Assembly: GCF_014200605.1 (NCBI RefSeq)
Contig: NZ_JACHCE010000001.1
Span: forward strand, 372,001-436,000
DNA from: Pedobacter cryoconitis
GTDB lineage: Bacteria > Bacteroidota > Bacteroidia > Sphingobacteriales > Sphingobacteriaceae
DNA: 64,000 nt
Direction of reading: 5' to 3'
How positions within the stretch are numbered: the stretch's first letter is position 1; each line of letters begins with the position of its first letter. The translations under genes were made by a program, and so were the position numbers. The notes below the pieces were generated by a model. It searched no databases. It saw only the letters and a list, made by a program, of their open reading frames with translations, and had not been told where the DNA came from. This document shows, one piece after another, positions 44,339 through 53,759 of the stretch.

Positions 44339-44394
44339 TTATAGGTTTCTTAATGATATGGGTGTGTTTAATAAACAAATGAATAGAAACAGGC

Positions 44395-44772
44395 TTAAGA
44401 ATTCGCGTGTTTTAATAATTTATGATAGCATAAATAAGAAATCAGCAGTACGATAAAAACGACAACTGGCATAAACGACATCGGAATTACTCCGTCGACA
44501 GAAAGGTGGGCAATGAAAGCAGAAATGTATACAATACCTAATGCCACATAAGCCCATTCTTTAAGGCGTGGTGGCAATTTAGGCAGGATCAGAATTAATC
44601 CGCCAATAAAAGAACCGATACTTACCTCTTCGTGAAACCAGTGGGGCAGGCCTAAATGCTGTGTTCCTTCCAATGCCATAGGGCTGTTCATGAAGAATAT
44701 TCCCGGTAAGATAAATAGTGCCAAAAGCACTGTAGTGATCCAATAAATGATTTTAATACTTTTGAGATTCAT
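44395..44772 (-). CDS. DoxX-like family membrane protein
   Basis: 125 aa with four hydrophobic helices (about 8-28, 48-66, 72-92, 98-117). The pattern IIYWITTVLLALFILPGIFFM ... LGLPHWFHEEVSIGSFIGGLILILPKLPPRLKEWAYVALGIVYISAFIAHLSVDG matches the DoxX_2 group, with the conserved LGLP and LKEWAY motifs. Function is unknown; it is an inner-membrane protein. It converges on the Lrp/AsnC gene without an obvious terminator. Confidence 0.8.
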   Translation of the reverse strand: MNLKSIKIIYWITTVLLALFILPGIFFMNSPMALEGTQHLGLPHWFHEEVSIGSFIGGLILILPKLPPRLKEWAYVALGIVYISAFIAHLSVDGVIPMSFMPVVVFIVLLISYLCYHKLLKHANS

Positions 44773-44935
44773 AGTTGGTTAAGTTTACAAATAAAATTAC
44801 GACCAATTTTTTTTAATAAAGTAGTTTTTAAAGACAATCTGAGGGGGGATTTGCGACAATAATAATTCCTGTTGTCCTAAAACAAAATAATTTATTTTCC
44901 GTTGTAATCTTCAGAATTCAATCAGAATTTATAAA

Positions 44936-44943
44936 TACATTTG
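44936..44943 (+). promoter_or_regulatory. -7 element of the RND efflux region
   Basis: TACATTTG matches TAnnTTTG, so transcription should begin near 44950. This makes a TTG start at 44941 impossible for the next gene and favours the ATG at 44977. No TTG lies at an ideal -33 distance. Confidence 0.45.
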
Positions 44944-44976
44944 AACCATTCTGATATAACGCAGTCTACTCTTATA

Positions 44977-45330
44977 ATGAAGATGCTAAAAGTGTTAAGT
45001 ACCTTAATAAAATTTCAACTCATCCTGGTCATTGTTTTTGGCTTACAGGGAAGAGTGATTGCCAGGTATGCCGATGCTTTTTTTCATAAAGGTGCTTCAA
45101 CAGAAATTGGAAATTTAAAAACCCCGATGTGCAGAGCTAAAGTTGTGCATTGCAGATTGCTTTGTTTTGAGCAGGATTTTCAGGTCTCAGAAATACCTGT
45201 TGCCTTCAGAATTGATTTAGTACCACCATCTCTTGTCGTTGTAAGTGCTTTTCAGGTACGATATACAACCAAAAGTCTCAGCGGCCATGAACTTCGGCTG
45301 CTTCCACTGCGTGCACCCCCTTATTGCTAA
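44977..45330 (+). CDS. Hypothetical small exported protein upstream of the RND operon
   Basis: 117 aa from the ATG at 44977 (44983 is also possible). The N-terminal hydrophobic segment (LSTLIKFQLILVIVFGLQG) is a signal peptide or membrane anchor. The rest contains a cysteine cluster MCRAKVVHCRLLC (C-x6-C-x3-C), a strand-like middle and an Arg-rich, proline-rich tail ending APPYC. I do not recognise a family. It ends 126 bp before the efflux operon in the same direction, so a joint transcript is possible. Cysteines suggest metal or redox sensing, but this is speculation. Confidence 0.55.
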   Translation: MKMLKVLSTLIKFQLILVIVFGLQGRVIARYADAFFHKGASTEIGNLKTPMCRAKVVHCRLLCFEQDFQVSEIPVAFRIDLVPPSLVVVSAFQVRYTTKSLSGHELRLLPLRAPPYC

Positions 45331-45383
45331 TTATAGTATTTAAAAGCGGAGTCTTTTTGCTTTTCCTTTTTTTTAATCCATAA

Positions 45384-45400
45384 TAACCTATTAAAGGTTA
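45384..45400. promoter_or_regulatory. Small dyad between the small ORF and the RND operon
   Basis: TAACCT (45384-45389) and AGGTTA (45395-45400) are complementary around five bases, and a further GGTTAA lies at 45405-45410. It may be a regulator site for the efflux genes; no repressor gene is adjacent. Confidence 0.25.
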
Positions 45401-45456
45401 ATATGGTTAACTTGTATATAGCTATTTAATTGGTTATGATACTTTTTGAAGATACC

Positions 45457-46599
45457 ATGAACACTTTCAAAACTCCTTTAGCCATTTTGGCTTCCCTTAT
45501 TATCTTTTCCTCATGCGGAAACAAAAAAGATAAAACTACTGATCAGGTTAAAACCTATCCTGTAATTACACTCTCTCCACAAACTGCGAATATTTATTCG
45601 GATTATCCTGCTACCATACAAGGGATACAGAATATTGAGATCCGTCCAAAAATAGATGGATATGTGGCAGACATCTTTGTGGATGAAGGCGCATCTGTAA
45701 AAAAAGGACAATTACTTTTCCGGATTAATGCCCCTCAATATGAACAGAATGTAAAAACAACAGAAGCTAATATCAAAATAGCCCAGGCCGATGTAAACGC
45801 GGCAAGAATGAATGTTGACAAAGTAAAACCGCTGGTAGATGGCGATATTGTAAGCCCTTATCAGCTGGAATCGGCAAAATATACCCTGGAATCAAAACAA
45901 GGTGAACTGGCACAAGCTAATGCAGCCTTAAATAATGCTAAAACGAATCTGAGTTATACCCAGATTTATAGTCCGGTAGATGGCGTAATCGGTACGCTGC
46001 CTTATAAAATTGGAAGTCTGGTTAGCAGTACTACTGTTAACCCGCTGACTACCGTTTCAAACATAGAAAATATCTATGCTTATTTCTCTATTAATGAAAA
46101 ACAGGGGCTTGACTTTTTCCTTGCAGCAAAAGGGGTAACCATGCAGCAAAAACTAACTACATTGCCTCCGGTTAACCTGGTGCTGGCCAATGGAAATATT
46201 CTTCCAACAGTTGGGAAAGTAGAGACCGCCAGTGGTTTAATTAATGCTCAAACAGGGTCTATTAATATGCGGGCCACTTTCCCAAACCATGACGGACTGG
46301 TACGCAGTGGAAGCAGTGCTGTAGTCAGAATCCCAAGGACAATCAGTTCAGCTTTACTTGTTCCACAAAAGGCAACTTATCAGATACAGGGAAAACTCTT
46401 TGTGTATGTACTGGATGCTGCGAATAAAGTGAACTCTATAGAAATTACAACAATGGCCAGCAGCGGCGATTCTTATGTCGTTCAAAAGGGGCTGAAAGCA
46501 GGCGATAAGATCGTAACAGATGGTATTTCGAACCTGAGGGAAGGTCTGGAAATTAAACCGGCAAAAGTGAATGCTGATAGCGTTTACAAAAATCCTTAA
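45457..46599 (+). CDS. RND efflux periplasmic adaptor (membrane fusion protein)
   Basis: 380 aa. The ATG at 45457 gives a clean lipoprotein signal (LASLIIFSSC, lipobox FSSC, Cys20). Frames from a TTG at 45430 or an ATG at 45436 add unlikely residues. Biotinyl-lipoyl motif: IEIRPKIDGYVADIFVDEGASVKKGQLLFRI, then an alpha-hairpin (VNAARMNVDKVKPLVDGDIVSPYQLESAKYTLESKQGELAQANAALNNAKTNLSYTQIYSPVDGVIG) and beta-barrel domains. It bridges the inner-membrane pump and the outer-membrane channel encoded next in the operon. Confidence 0.93.
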   Translation: MNTFKTPLAILASLIIFSSCGNKKDKTTDQVKTYPVITLSPQTANIYSDYPATIQGIQNIEIRPKIDGYVADIFVDEGASVKKGQLLFRINAPQYEQNVKTTEANIKIAQADVNAARMNVDKVKPLVDGDIVSPYQLESAKYTLESKQGELAQANAALNNAKTNLSYTQIYSPVDGVIGTLPYKIGSLVSSTTVNPLTTVSNIENIYAYFSINEKQGLDFFLAAKGVTMQQKLTTLPPVNLVLANGNILPTVGKVETASGLINAQTGSINMRATFPNHDGLVRSGSSAVVRIPRTISSALLVPQKATYQIQGKLFVYVLDAANKVNSIEITTMASSGDSYVVQKGLKAGDKIVTDGISNLREGLEIKPAKVNADSVYKNP

Positions 46600-46636
46600 A
46601 AGCCCTTTCAACAAATTAATTTAAGAATATCAGCAT

Positions 46637-49600
46637 ATGTTAAAGCTATTTATTGAACGTCCGGTGTTATCAACCGTGGTATCTATTATCATAGTTACCC
46701 TGGGCATACTGGGCCTGGTTTCTCTTCCAATTTCCCAGTATCCTGATATTGCACCACCAACCGTACAAGTATCAGCCAACTATAGCGGTGCAAGTGCCGA
46801 TGTAGTTTTAAAAAGTGTAATTGTTCCCCTTGAACAGCAAATCAACGGGGTTGAAAATATGGATTATATTACCTCTACAGCCGGTAATGACGGATCAGGG
46901 AATATAACCGTGAGTTTTAAAATCGGGAGCGATCCCAATATGGCGGCAGTAAACGTGCAGAATGCAGTTTCCCGTGCTACCCCTTTACTACCTCAGGAAG
47001 TAACCAAGGCAGGTGTAACTGTACAGAAAAAACAAACCAGTACCCTTTTGATCTTTTCAGTTTACAGTGATAATCCTGCTTACGATCAGACCTTTTTACA
47101 GAATTATGTGGACATTAACATTGCTCCCGAAGTTAAAAGGATTCAGGGAGTTGGGGATGCTTCTGCTTCCGGACAAATGGATTATTCTATGCGTATCTGG
47201 CTTAACCCACAAGCTATGGCCTCTTATGGATTGGTACCGGCAGATGTTACAGCAGCATTGGCAGACCAGAATATACAGGCAGCTCCGGGCCAGTTTGGAG
47301 AACGTGGAGGGCAGGCTTTTCAGTATGTAATCCAATATCCCGGTACCCTGGTAGATACCGCTCAGTTTGGAAATATCGTCATCCGTTCCAATGATCGCAG
47401 CCGGCTGTTAAGACTTAAAGATATTGCACGTATTCAACTTGGTGCATTAAGTTATTTTAACAGTACCAGAACAAACGGTCACCCTGCGGTATCCATTAAC
47501 GTATCACAGGTTGCGGGGTCCAACGCGCGTGATGTGATTCAGCAGACGCTTAAAGTAATGGATAAAGCATCTAAAACTTTCCCTAAGGGCATACATTATG
47601 TCGTGCTGCAAAGTGTAGATGATTTCCTCACGGCCTCTATTGAGAAGGTATTACATACTTTATTTGAGGCATTTATCCTGGTTTTTATAGTGGTATTCGT
47701 CTTCCTTCAGGATTTCCGGTCAACCCTTATTCCGGCCATTTCTGTGCCCGTAGCTATCATAGGGACATTTTTCTTCTTAAAGCTATTCGGGTTTACGATC
47801 AATTTGCTGACACTTTTTGCGCTTATTCTCGCTATTGGTATTGTCGTCGATGATGCCATTGTCGTCGTCGAAGCCGTCCACGCAAAGCTGGACAGTGGTT
47901 ATACTTCGGCCAGGCAGGCAAGTATTGATGCGCTGGGAGAAATATCGAGTGCAATTGTTTCTATTACACTGGTCATGTCTGCGGTATTTATTCCCGTCAG
48001 TTTCATTGGCGGGTCATCGGGTGTTTTTTATAAGCAATTTGGACTCACGCTGGCTATAGCGATTATCTTATCAGCAATTAATGCACTGACGCTCAGTCCG
48101 GCACTCTGCGCCTTATTTTTAAAGAGTCATCATGAAAAAGGAGAGGCAAAGATGAGTTTCATGGAGAAATTCTATACTGCTTTTAATACCTCTTTTGAGC
48201 GGATGAGCAATAAGTATGCAAATACCATCGCTTTCTTCAGTCACAGGAAATGGATACCGCTTTCTATTCTTGGATTTTTTATGGTTGTACTCTTTTTTAT
48301 GGCTAAAAATACAGCAACGGGATTTGTACCTAACGAAGATCTTGGAGCAGTGAATTGTAATATCGCTCTGCCTGCTGATGCTTCACTGGAGCGGACAGAT
48401 GTCGTGACGCGTAAAATAGAGAAGCTGGCCCATACGATTCCTGAAATCAATAATGTACTGGCTATTACCGGTCGCGGACAGCTTTCCGGAACCGGAAGTA
48501 ACTATGCGACAGTAGTGATGCGTTTGATTCCATGGAATCAGAGAAAAAGAGATGTTCAGGCAATTATCAGTGAACTGATTAAAAAATCAGCGAATATTAC
48601 AGAAGCTGAGGTTAAGTTTTTTGCCCCTGCTACCATACAGGGGTTTGGAACAACAAATGGTTTTGCTTTTCAATTGCAGGATAAAACAGGCGGATCAATA
48701 CCGGTATTTTATAAGGCGAGTAAAGACTTTTTATCGGCCCTGTCCGAAAGACCGGAAATACAATTTGCAACTACCTCTTTTGACCCTAATTTTCCTCAGT
48801 ACCTGATGAATATGAACGTCCCTAAGATTAAAGAAGCAGGCTTAAATGTTGTAGATATTACTTCAGCTATGCAAGGTTATTTTGGAGGGGTTTATGCTTC
48901 AAACTTTAACCAGTTCGGACAGCAGTTCAGGGTAATGGTACAGTCATCACCAGAATACCGGATGACACCCGAAAGTCTGAATGGTATTTTTGTACGTACA
49001 CCCGATGGGCAGATGGTACCGGTTACAGAATTTTTCACACTGACACAAATTTATGGGCCACAGGCGATAACCCGTTTTAACTTATATAATTCGATCAGTA
49101 TTAACGGTACACCTAACGCTGCTTATAGTTCGGGGCAGGCAATTGCTGCGATTCAGGAAGTTGCCGCAAAAACGTTACCGGCAGGGTATAGTTATGAGTT
49201 TTCGGGAATTACCAGGGAAGAGCTTGCAGGAAACAGTCAGACAATTTTTATCTTTTTGCTTTGCCTGGTCTTTGTTTACCTGTTGCTCAGTGCGCAGTAT
49301 GAAAGTTATTTACTGCCTTTATCAATTTTGCTCACTATACCCGTAGGTACAGCAGGGGCTTTTATCTTCGCCCATTTGTTTGGGATCAGTAATAATATTT
49401 ACGTACAGATCACCCTGGTCATGCTGATCGGGCTGCTGGCAAAAAATGCGATTCTTATCGTAGAGTTTGCTGTAGAAAGAAGGCGTTCGGGGATGGAAAT
49501 TGTAGAGGCTGCAGTAAAAGGGGCGCAGGCAAGGCTCAGACCGATCCTGATGACTTCATTTGCTTTTATTCTCGGGCTTGTTCCTTTAATGCTGGCCACA

Positions 49601-49756
49601 GGGGCTGGTGCAAATGGTAACCGTTCTATTGGTGTTGGCGCTGTAGGAGGGATGCTGGTAGGAACAGTTTTCGGCCTGTTCATTACACCGACTTTATTTA
49701 TTGTGTTTCAGACTCTTCAGGAGAAGATGAAGAAGAAACCCGATCACAAATTATAA
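46637..49756 (+). CDS. RND multidrug efflux pump, AcrB-like (HAE1 family)
   Basis: 1039 aa, usual for HAE1 pumps. Starts FIERPVLSTVVSIIIVTLGILGLVSLPISQYPDIAPPTVQV. The proton-relay aspartates are in TM4 (LILAIGIVVDDAIVVVEAV) and the partner lysine in TM10 (GLLAKNAILIVEFAVERRR). Two large periplasmic loops of porter and docking subdomains lie between TM1-2 and TM7-8. It is a proton-driven exporter of hydrophobic drugs or dyes working with the adaptor (37 bp upstream) and the outer-membrane factor (23 bp downstream). Substrate range cannot be told. Confidence 0.96.
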   Translation: MLKLFIERPVLSTVVSIIIVTLGILGLVSLPISQYPDIAPPTVQVSANYSGASADVVLKSVIVPLEQQINGVENMDYITSTAGNDGSGNITVSFKIGSDPNMAAVNVQNAVSRATPLLPQEVTKAGVTVQKKQTSTLLIFSVYSDNPAYDQTFLQNYVDINIAPEVKRIQGVGDASASGQMDYSMRIWLNPQAMASYGLVPADVTAALADQNIQAAPGQFGERGGQAFQYVIQYPGTLVDTAQFGNIVIRSNDRSRLLRLKDIARIQLGALSYFNSTRTNGHPAVSINVSQVAGSNARDVIQQTLKVMDKASKTFPKGIHYVVLQSVDDFLTASIEKVLHTLFEAFILVFIVVFVFLQDFRSTLIPAISVPVAIIGTFFFLKLFGFTINLLTLFALILAIGIVVDDAIVVVEAVHAKLDSGYTSARQASIDALGEISSAIVSITLVMSAVFIPVSFIGGSSGVFYKQFGLTLAIAIILSAINALTLSPALCALFLKSHHEKGEAKMSFMEKFYTAFNTSFERMSNKYANTIAFFSHRKWIPLSILGFFMVVLFFMAKNTATGFVPNEDLGAVNCNIALPADASLERTDVVTRKIEKLAHTIPEINNVLAITGRGQLSGTGSNYATVVMRLIPWNQRKRDVQAIISELIKKSANITEAEVKFFAPATIQGFGTTNGFAFQLQDKTGGSIPVFYKASKDFLSALSERPEIQFATTSFDPNFPQYLMNMNVPKIKEAGLNVVDITSAMQGYFGGVYASNFNQFGQQFRVMVQSSPEYRMTPESLNGIFVRTPDGQMVPVTEFFTLTQIYGPQAITRFNLYNSISINGTPNAAYSSGQAIAAIQEVAAKTLPAGYSYEFSGITREELAGNSQTIFIFLLCLVFVYLLLSAQYESYLLPLSILLTIPVGTAGAFIFAHLFGISNNIYVQITLVMLIGLLAKNAILIVEFAVERRRSGMEIVEAAVKGAQARLRPILMTSFAFILGLVPLMLATGAGANGNRSIGVGAVGGMLVGTVFGLFITPTLFIVFQTLQEKMKKKPDHKL

Positions 49757-49779
49757 TTTAATTACAGCAAATAGTAATT

Positions 49780-51162
49780 ATGAGACGATACTTGAAAATT
49801 TATCCACCTGTCATAGGATTGATTATATTGTTATTGGCATCTTGCAAAATAACGAAGCCTTACCTGAAGCCGGTTGTGGATATGGAAGGGTTATACAGGG
49901 ACAATGTAGGTACAGATACCGTAACCATCGCTAATCTCCACTGGAAAGAAATGTTCACAGATACCTTATTACAAAAGATCATCGGTGAAGGAATACAGCA
50001 GAATTTAAACCTCAAGGCTGCTTATTCCCGCATCCGTCAGTCTAAAGCTTATCTGGAGCAAAGCAAGCTTGCTTTTTTACCTTCTTTAAGCAGTGATGCC
50101 AGTGCAATAGCCACAGGATCTTCTAATCAGGGGGTCACTAAAACAGTTCTCCCTTATCAGTATCAGGGAGAACTGACTACAAGCTGGGAAGCTGATTTAT
50201 GGGGTAAACTTAGTAGTGCAAAACGCGCAAATCTAGCTTCCTTATTGCAGGCGGAAGCGAGTGCAAGAGCTGTTCAAACTGAACTGGTTGCTAATATTGC
50301 GACCAATTATTATCGTTTACTTGCTTTGGACGATCAATTAGTGATCACCCGGCAGAGTTTGAAAAACTGGCAGACAACGGTCGATATTATGAAAAAACTG
50401 AAAATGGCAGATGTAGTTACAGGAGCAGCAGTAGTGCAAAGTGAATCCAGTAAATATGCTGTAGCAGTTACCATTCCCGATCTGATGCAATCTATCAGAG
50501 AAACTGAAAACGCGTTAAACTTATTATTAGGCAGAGTTCCGGGGCCGGTAGAGCGAAGCAAATTTGAGCTGATCCATCCGATTACACTTTTACAAACCGG
50601 TGTTCCTGTACAATTACTGGCCAACCGTCCGGATGTACAGGCTGCGGAGTATAATTTTAAAAATGCTTTTGAACTGAGTAATGTAGCCAGAACTTATTTT
50701 TATCCTTCACTGACTATTTCAGCATCGGGCGGATATTCCAGTTACAGCAGCTTTTTTGGTCCGGGATCATGGGTAAGCAGTCTTACTGCCGGATTAACAC
50801 AGCCGATATTTAACAAAGGGGCAAATAAAACCAGGTTGAAAGTGGCTTTGGAACAGCAACAGCAAGCTGTATTGAGTTTTCAGACAGTAGTTCTTACTGC
50901 TGGTCAGGAGGTTTCGAACGCCATTTATTCTTATCAGCGTGCTTCGGAAAAGAAAATTACAAGAACAAGCCAATTGGAAAATCTGGAAAAATCAGTGCAG
51001 TATACACAGGCACTGGTTCGATATGGTTCTGCAAATTATACCGAAGTATTGACCGCTCAGCAGAGTTTTCTGGCTGCACAGCTTAGCCAGGTTAATGATC
51101 AATTGCAGCAATTGCAGGCTACTGTATCATTATACCGCGCTTTGGGAGGAGGATGGAAGTAA
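49780..51162 (+). CDS. Outer-membrane efflux channel lipoprotein (NodT/OprM family)
   Basis: 460 aa. Lipobox LLASC (Cys23) so lipid-anchored. Two repeats of the outer-membrane-efflux domain follow, each with coiled-coil helices: LNLKAAYSRIRQSKAYLEQSKLAFLPSLSSDASA, and ELSNVARTYFYPSLTISASGGYSS with the conserved VQLLANRPDVQAAEYNFKNA. The barrel closing segment YSYQRASEKKITRTSQLENLEKSVQYTQALVRYGSANYTEVLTAQQSFLAAQ is typical. It completes the tripartite pump; the gene ends 2 bp from the convergent acyltransferase stop. Confidence 0.95.
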   Translation: MRRYLKIYPPVIGLIILLLASCKITKPYLKPVVDMEGLYRDNVGTDTVTIANLHWKEMFTDTLLQKIIGEGIQQNLNLKAAYSRIRQSKAYLEQSKLAFLPSLSSDASAIATGSSNQGVTKTVLPYQYQGELTTSWEADLWGKLSSAKRANLASLLQAEASARAVQTELVANIATNYYRLLALDDQLVITRQSLKNWQTTVDIMKKLKMADVVTGAAVVQSESSKYAVAVTIPDLMQSIRETENALNLLLGRVPGPVERSKFELIHPITLLQTGVPVQLLANRPDVQAAEYNFKNAFELSNVARTYFYPSLTISASGGYSSYSSFFGPGSWVSSLTAGLTQPIFNKGANKTRLKVALEQQQQAVLSFQTVVLTAGQEVSNAIYSYQRASEKKITRTSQLENLEKSVQYTQALVRYGSANYTEVLTAQQSFLAAQLSQVNDQLQQLQATVSLYRALGGGWK

Positions 51163-51164
51163 AA

Positions 51165-52043
51165 TTAGTGTTTCCATCTTTTGTGTGACCACAACCAGTA
51201 AGAAGGGTTAACCTTGATGGTCTGCTGTAGTTTACCCGCAAAAGATTTGGTGATTTCCTGATTACAGGTTTCCTTTGGAGACGCTGTAATCAGAGAAAAG
51301 CCAATTTCCCAGCAGTTATCAGGTTTCTTTTTCATTTCCAGATAAACCACTACAGCATTAGTTGCGATAGCCAGTTTTTCTGCACCATTAAACATATTGG
51401 TAGATTGATGCAGAAAATCAAATTTTTCATGTTCATTCACACCAGGAAACTGATCGGCTAAGAAAATTGACAAAGTTGGGTTGTTCTTTTGTTTAAGCAG
51501 GTATCTGAGTGCCTGATTTGCAGGAAGAAGCTGCATGCCAAAACGCCCCCGTACATGATGGACTAATCTATTCATCATGGGGTTGGAGAGTGGTTTGTAA
51601 ATTGCATTTACCTTAAAAGGAAGTTGTTCTGGCAAAATATTCAGGTATTCCCAATTTCCATAATGGCCTAAAATAGCGATGATATTTCTGTTTTGCCTGT
51701 GATAATGCAATAATAGTTCAGTATTGACCAGTTTTACTTTCTGGTGTAAAGAATCACTGCTGACAGAAAAAAGCTGAATAATTTCGACTACCATACAGGC
51801 CAGGTGTTTATAGAAATCTTTTGCAATCTGCTGGATTTCATGATAAGACTTAGTTGGTAAAGACCTGGACAGGTTTTGCAGGACAACGCTATAGCGATAC
51901 CTGAATATCCTGTAAGAAATAAAGTAAAGAAATCTTCCAATCGTTAGCTCAGCTACAGCATGTGGCAGTAAACTAATCAGGTAAATGGGGAAAAAGATAA
52001 GATAGTAAAGCTGATTGAAAAATTTATTCCTCACAAGATTCAT
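51165..52043 (-). CDS. LpxL/HtrB-type lysophospholipid acyltransferase
   Basis: 292 aa from the ATG at 52043; the frame also opens at a TTG at 52049 but ATG is preferred. N-terminal membrane anchor (FFNQLYYLIFFPIYLISLLPHAVAEL), then the catalytic H-x4-E/D motif HYGNWEYLN and the glycine-rich region AIYKPLSNPMMNRLVHHVRGRFGMQLLP. ADQFPGVNEHEKFDFLHQSTNMFNGAEKLAIAT matches the lipid A acyltransferase family. It probably adds an acyl chain to lipid A or another lysolipid at the inner membrane. It ends opposite the efflux channel stop. A small membrane ORF overlaps its start. Confidence 0.9.
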   Translation of the reverse strand: MNLVRNKFFNQLYYLIFFPIYLISLLPHAVAELTIGRFLYFISYRIFRYRYSVVLQNLSRSLPTKSYHEIQQIAKDFYKHLACMVVEIIQLFSVSSDSLHQKVKLVNTELLLHYHRQNRNIIAILGHYGNWEYLNILPEQLPFKVNAIYKPLSNPMMNRLVHHVRGRFGMQLLPANQALRYLLKQKNNPTLSIFLADQFPGVNEHEKFDFLHQSTNMFNGAEKLAIATNAVVVYLEMKKKPDNCWEIGFSLITASPKETCNQEITKSFAGKLQQTIKVNPSYWLWSHKRWKH

Positions 52044-52146
52044 GGACAAGTTTTAATAGATAAATTATTACGATAATGGCCAGAACCAGCGCAATAGATA
52101 GAAAACCGCTGAACATGAAACAAATAGAATGAGCTTGACCTGTCAT
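52024..52146 (-). CDS. 40-aa single-helix membrane microprotein candidate
   Basis: Starting ATG at 52146 on the minus strand, the frame encodes MTGQAHSICFMFSGFLSIAL, then VLAIIVIIYLLKLVHESCEE and TAA. One hydrophobic helix (about residues 12-31) is followed by an acidic, positively initiated tail. The frame overlaps the start of the acyltransferase gene by 20 bp in another frame, as in coupled gene pairs. Length and composition fit a microprotein, but no family is recognised and it may be chance. Confidence 0.35.
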   Translation of the reverse strand: MTGQAHSICFMFSGFLSIALVLAIIVIIYLLKLVHESCEE

Positions 52147-52374
52147 AAGATTACTAAATTAGGTTTTGAACTTTTGTCGCCATAAAACAATTGACCAGTT
52201 GAGAATGGAAATTGACGAATGGCCTTTCCGGGTAGATGAATCATTTTATATGCTTGTTTGTCATGTGACAACATAATTTGCTTTTACCCTTACTCCCTTT
52301 TATTAAATAATACATAATTTACGCCAGCTTAAGCATGAAGCTTAATCCCGGAATCAGGAACAATTAATTTATAT
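52147..52374. other. Intergenic stretch with a short dyad
   Basis: I see no gene here. It contains the start regions of the divergent units and an inverted repeat TTAAGC (52329-52334) / GCTTAA (52340-52345) around five bases, 30 bp before the next ATG, which could be an operator. The repeated AGCTTAA on the plus strand is part of it. Confidence 0.3.
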
Positions 52375-52785
52375 ATGGATATTATAGAACAGGCAACAGC
52401 AGAGATTAATATTTTTTTACAAAATATCGGAGAATGGTTTCGCAGTGATGTGGAAGGAAATAAGGCAGGAGAAGAGCTGATCCTAAAGAGCTTTCATCAG
52501 GATTTTATCATGATTACTCCTGGTGGCCTTGCGGTAAATTTTACAGAGTTATCAGCATGGCTGCCTACGGTATATGGAATTAAACCTGATATTCTTATAG
52601 AAGTTGAAGATATCAAGGCACATTATGTACAAGCTGATAGTGTATTGATGACTTATACTGAATTACAGTATAGAGAAGAAGGTGATAATAAAAGAATTGC
52701 CAGCGCTTTATTTGTTAAAGGAGAGGACGGACAGCTGAAATGGCACCATTTACAGGAAACATGGTCTCCAATTACTGAAGATTAA
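52375..52785 (+). CDS. SnoaL/NTF2-like cytoplasmic protein
   Basis: 136 aa without a signal peptide. The pattern (LQNIGEWFRSDVEGNKAGEELILKSFHQDFIMITPGGLAVNFTELSAWL..., VQADSVLMTYTELQYREEGDNKRIASALFVKGEDGQLKWHHLQETWS) is that of the DUF4440-type NTF2 fold: helix, cone of strands, final strand with W-x-H-x-x-E. Substrate or ligand unknown. Monocistronic in appearance; the gap to the next gene holds the likely start region of the esterase. Confidence 0.7.
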   Translation: MDIIEQATAEINIFLQNIGEWFRSDVEGNKAGEELILKSFHQDFIMITPGGLAVNFTELSAWLPTVYGIKPDILIEVEDIKAHYVQADSVLMTYTELQYREEGDNKRIASALFVKGEDGQLKWHHLQETWSPITED

Positions 52786-52907
52786 TCAATTTAAACTGGG
52801 ATTCTGATTTGAGAATAGACCAGTTTTAATGTTTTCCGGTTTCATCAACATATGTAAATGTTTTGCAGATTAATTACGCTGTACTTTGTCTGACAAAATA
52901 TTTAGAT

Positions 52908-53723
52908 ATGAAACGATTATTCAGCCTTTTGGCTGGTATATTTTTTACTGTATCTGCTTTTGCAGCAAAAGTAGATACAGTAGCGGTATACAGTCAGGCT
53001 ATGAAAAAAGAAATCCGCTGTGTTTTTATAACTCCGGATCAGACAAAAGATACCAAACAGTTTCCGGTAGTATATGTATTGCATGGTTATAGCGGTAATG
53101 CAATCAGAACGATCAAACAGGATATTCCAGATCTGGCCTTACAGGCAGAAACTTATAAAATGATCTTTGTCCTTGCAGATGGAGGTTATGACAGCTGGTA
53201 TTTTGATAGTCCGGTAAATGATAAGATACGCTACGAAAGTTTTATCAGTAAAGACCTCATTAGTTATACTGATAAAAACTATCCTTCAATAGCTAAAAGA
53301 GAGAAAAGGGCAATATACGGCTGGAGTATGGGAGGGCATGGAGCATTATTTATTGCCATTCGTCATCAGGAATTATTTGGAGCAGCAGGAAGTATTTGCG
53401 GGGCAGTTGATTTCAGGCCTTTTGTAAAAGCTTACGGTATTGAGAAAAACCTGGGTGATTATACCGGACATGAAAGAGACTGGGAAACTCATACAGTAGC
53501 TTACCAGGTTTCATTGCTCAAAAACAATGTATTAAAGCTGATCATTGACTGTGGTCTTGATGATCCTTTATTGGAAATTAACAGGTCATTGCACCAGAAA
53601 TTGACAGGACTTAAAATCGCTCATGATTATATTGAACGTCCCGGTGCGCATGATACCGCATACTGGTCAAAGGCTTCTGCTTTCCAGTTGTTATTCATCC
53701 ATAATTATTTCACACAGTCCTGA
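52908..53723 (+). CDS. Exported esterase (alpha/beta hydrolase, esterase D family)
   Basis: 271 aa from the ATG at 52908. A TTG at 52863 would add 15 residues before the signal peptide, so it is not chosen. Residues 1-20 are a signal peptide (AFAAK). The Esterase domain has HGYSGN oxyanion region (59-64), nucleophile Ser140 in YGWSMGGHGA, acid in DCGLDDPLL and histidine in RPGAHDTAYW. The profile resembles esterase D/FrmB-type and feruloyl-esterase-like enzymes. Location is periplasmic or secreted. Substrate is unknown. Confidence 0.88.
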   Translation: MKRLFSLLAGIFFTVSAFAAKVDTVAVYSQAMKKEIRCVFITPDQTKDTKQFPVVYVLHGYSGNAIRTIKQDIPDLALQAETYKMIFVLADGGYDSWYFDSPVNDKIRYESFISKDLISYTDKNYPSIAKREKRAIYGWSMGGHGALFIAIRHQELFGAAGSICGAVDFRPFVKAYGIEKNLGDYTGHERDWETHTVAYQVSLLKNNVLKLIIDCGLDDPLLEINRSLHQKLTGLKIAHDYIERPGAHDTAYWSKASAFQLLFIHNYFTQS

Positions 53724-53759
53724 TCATCAGTTCCGATCATTAAATATTTCAGAGCGTTT

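Noticed and set aside
44941..44976. TTG start for the small protein before the RND operon
   Set aside because: The TTG is part of the TACATTTG promoter element, so it would not be in the message.
52863..52907. TTG start adding 15 residues to the esterase
   Set aside because: The added residues precede and blur a normal signal peptide that begins at the ATG at 52908.
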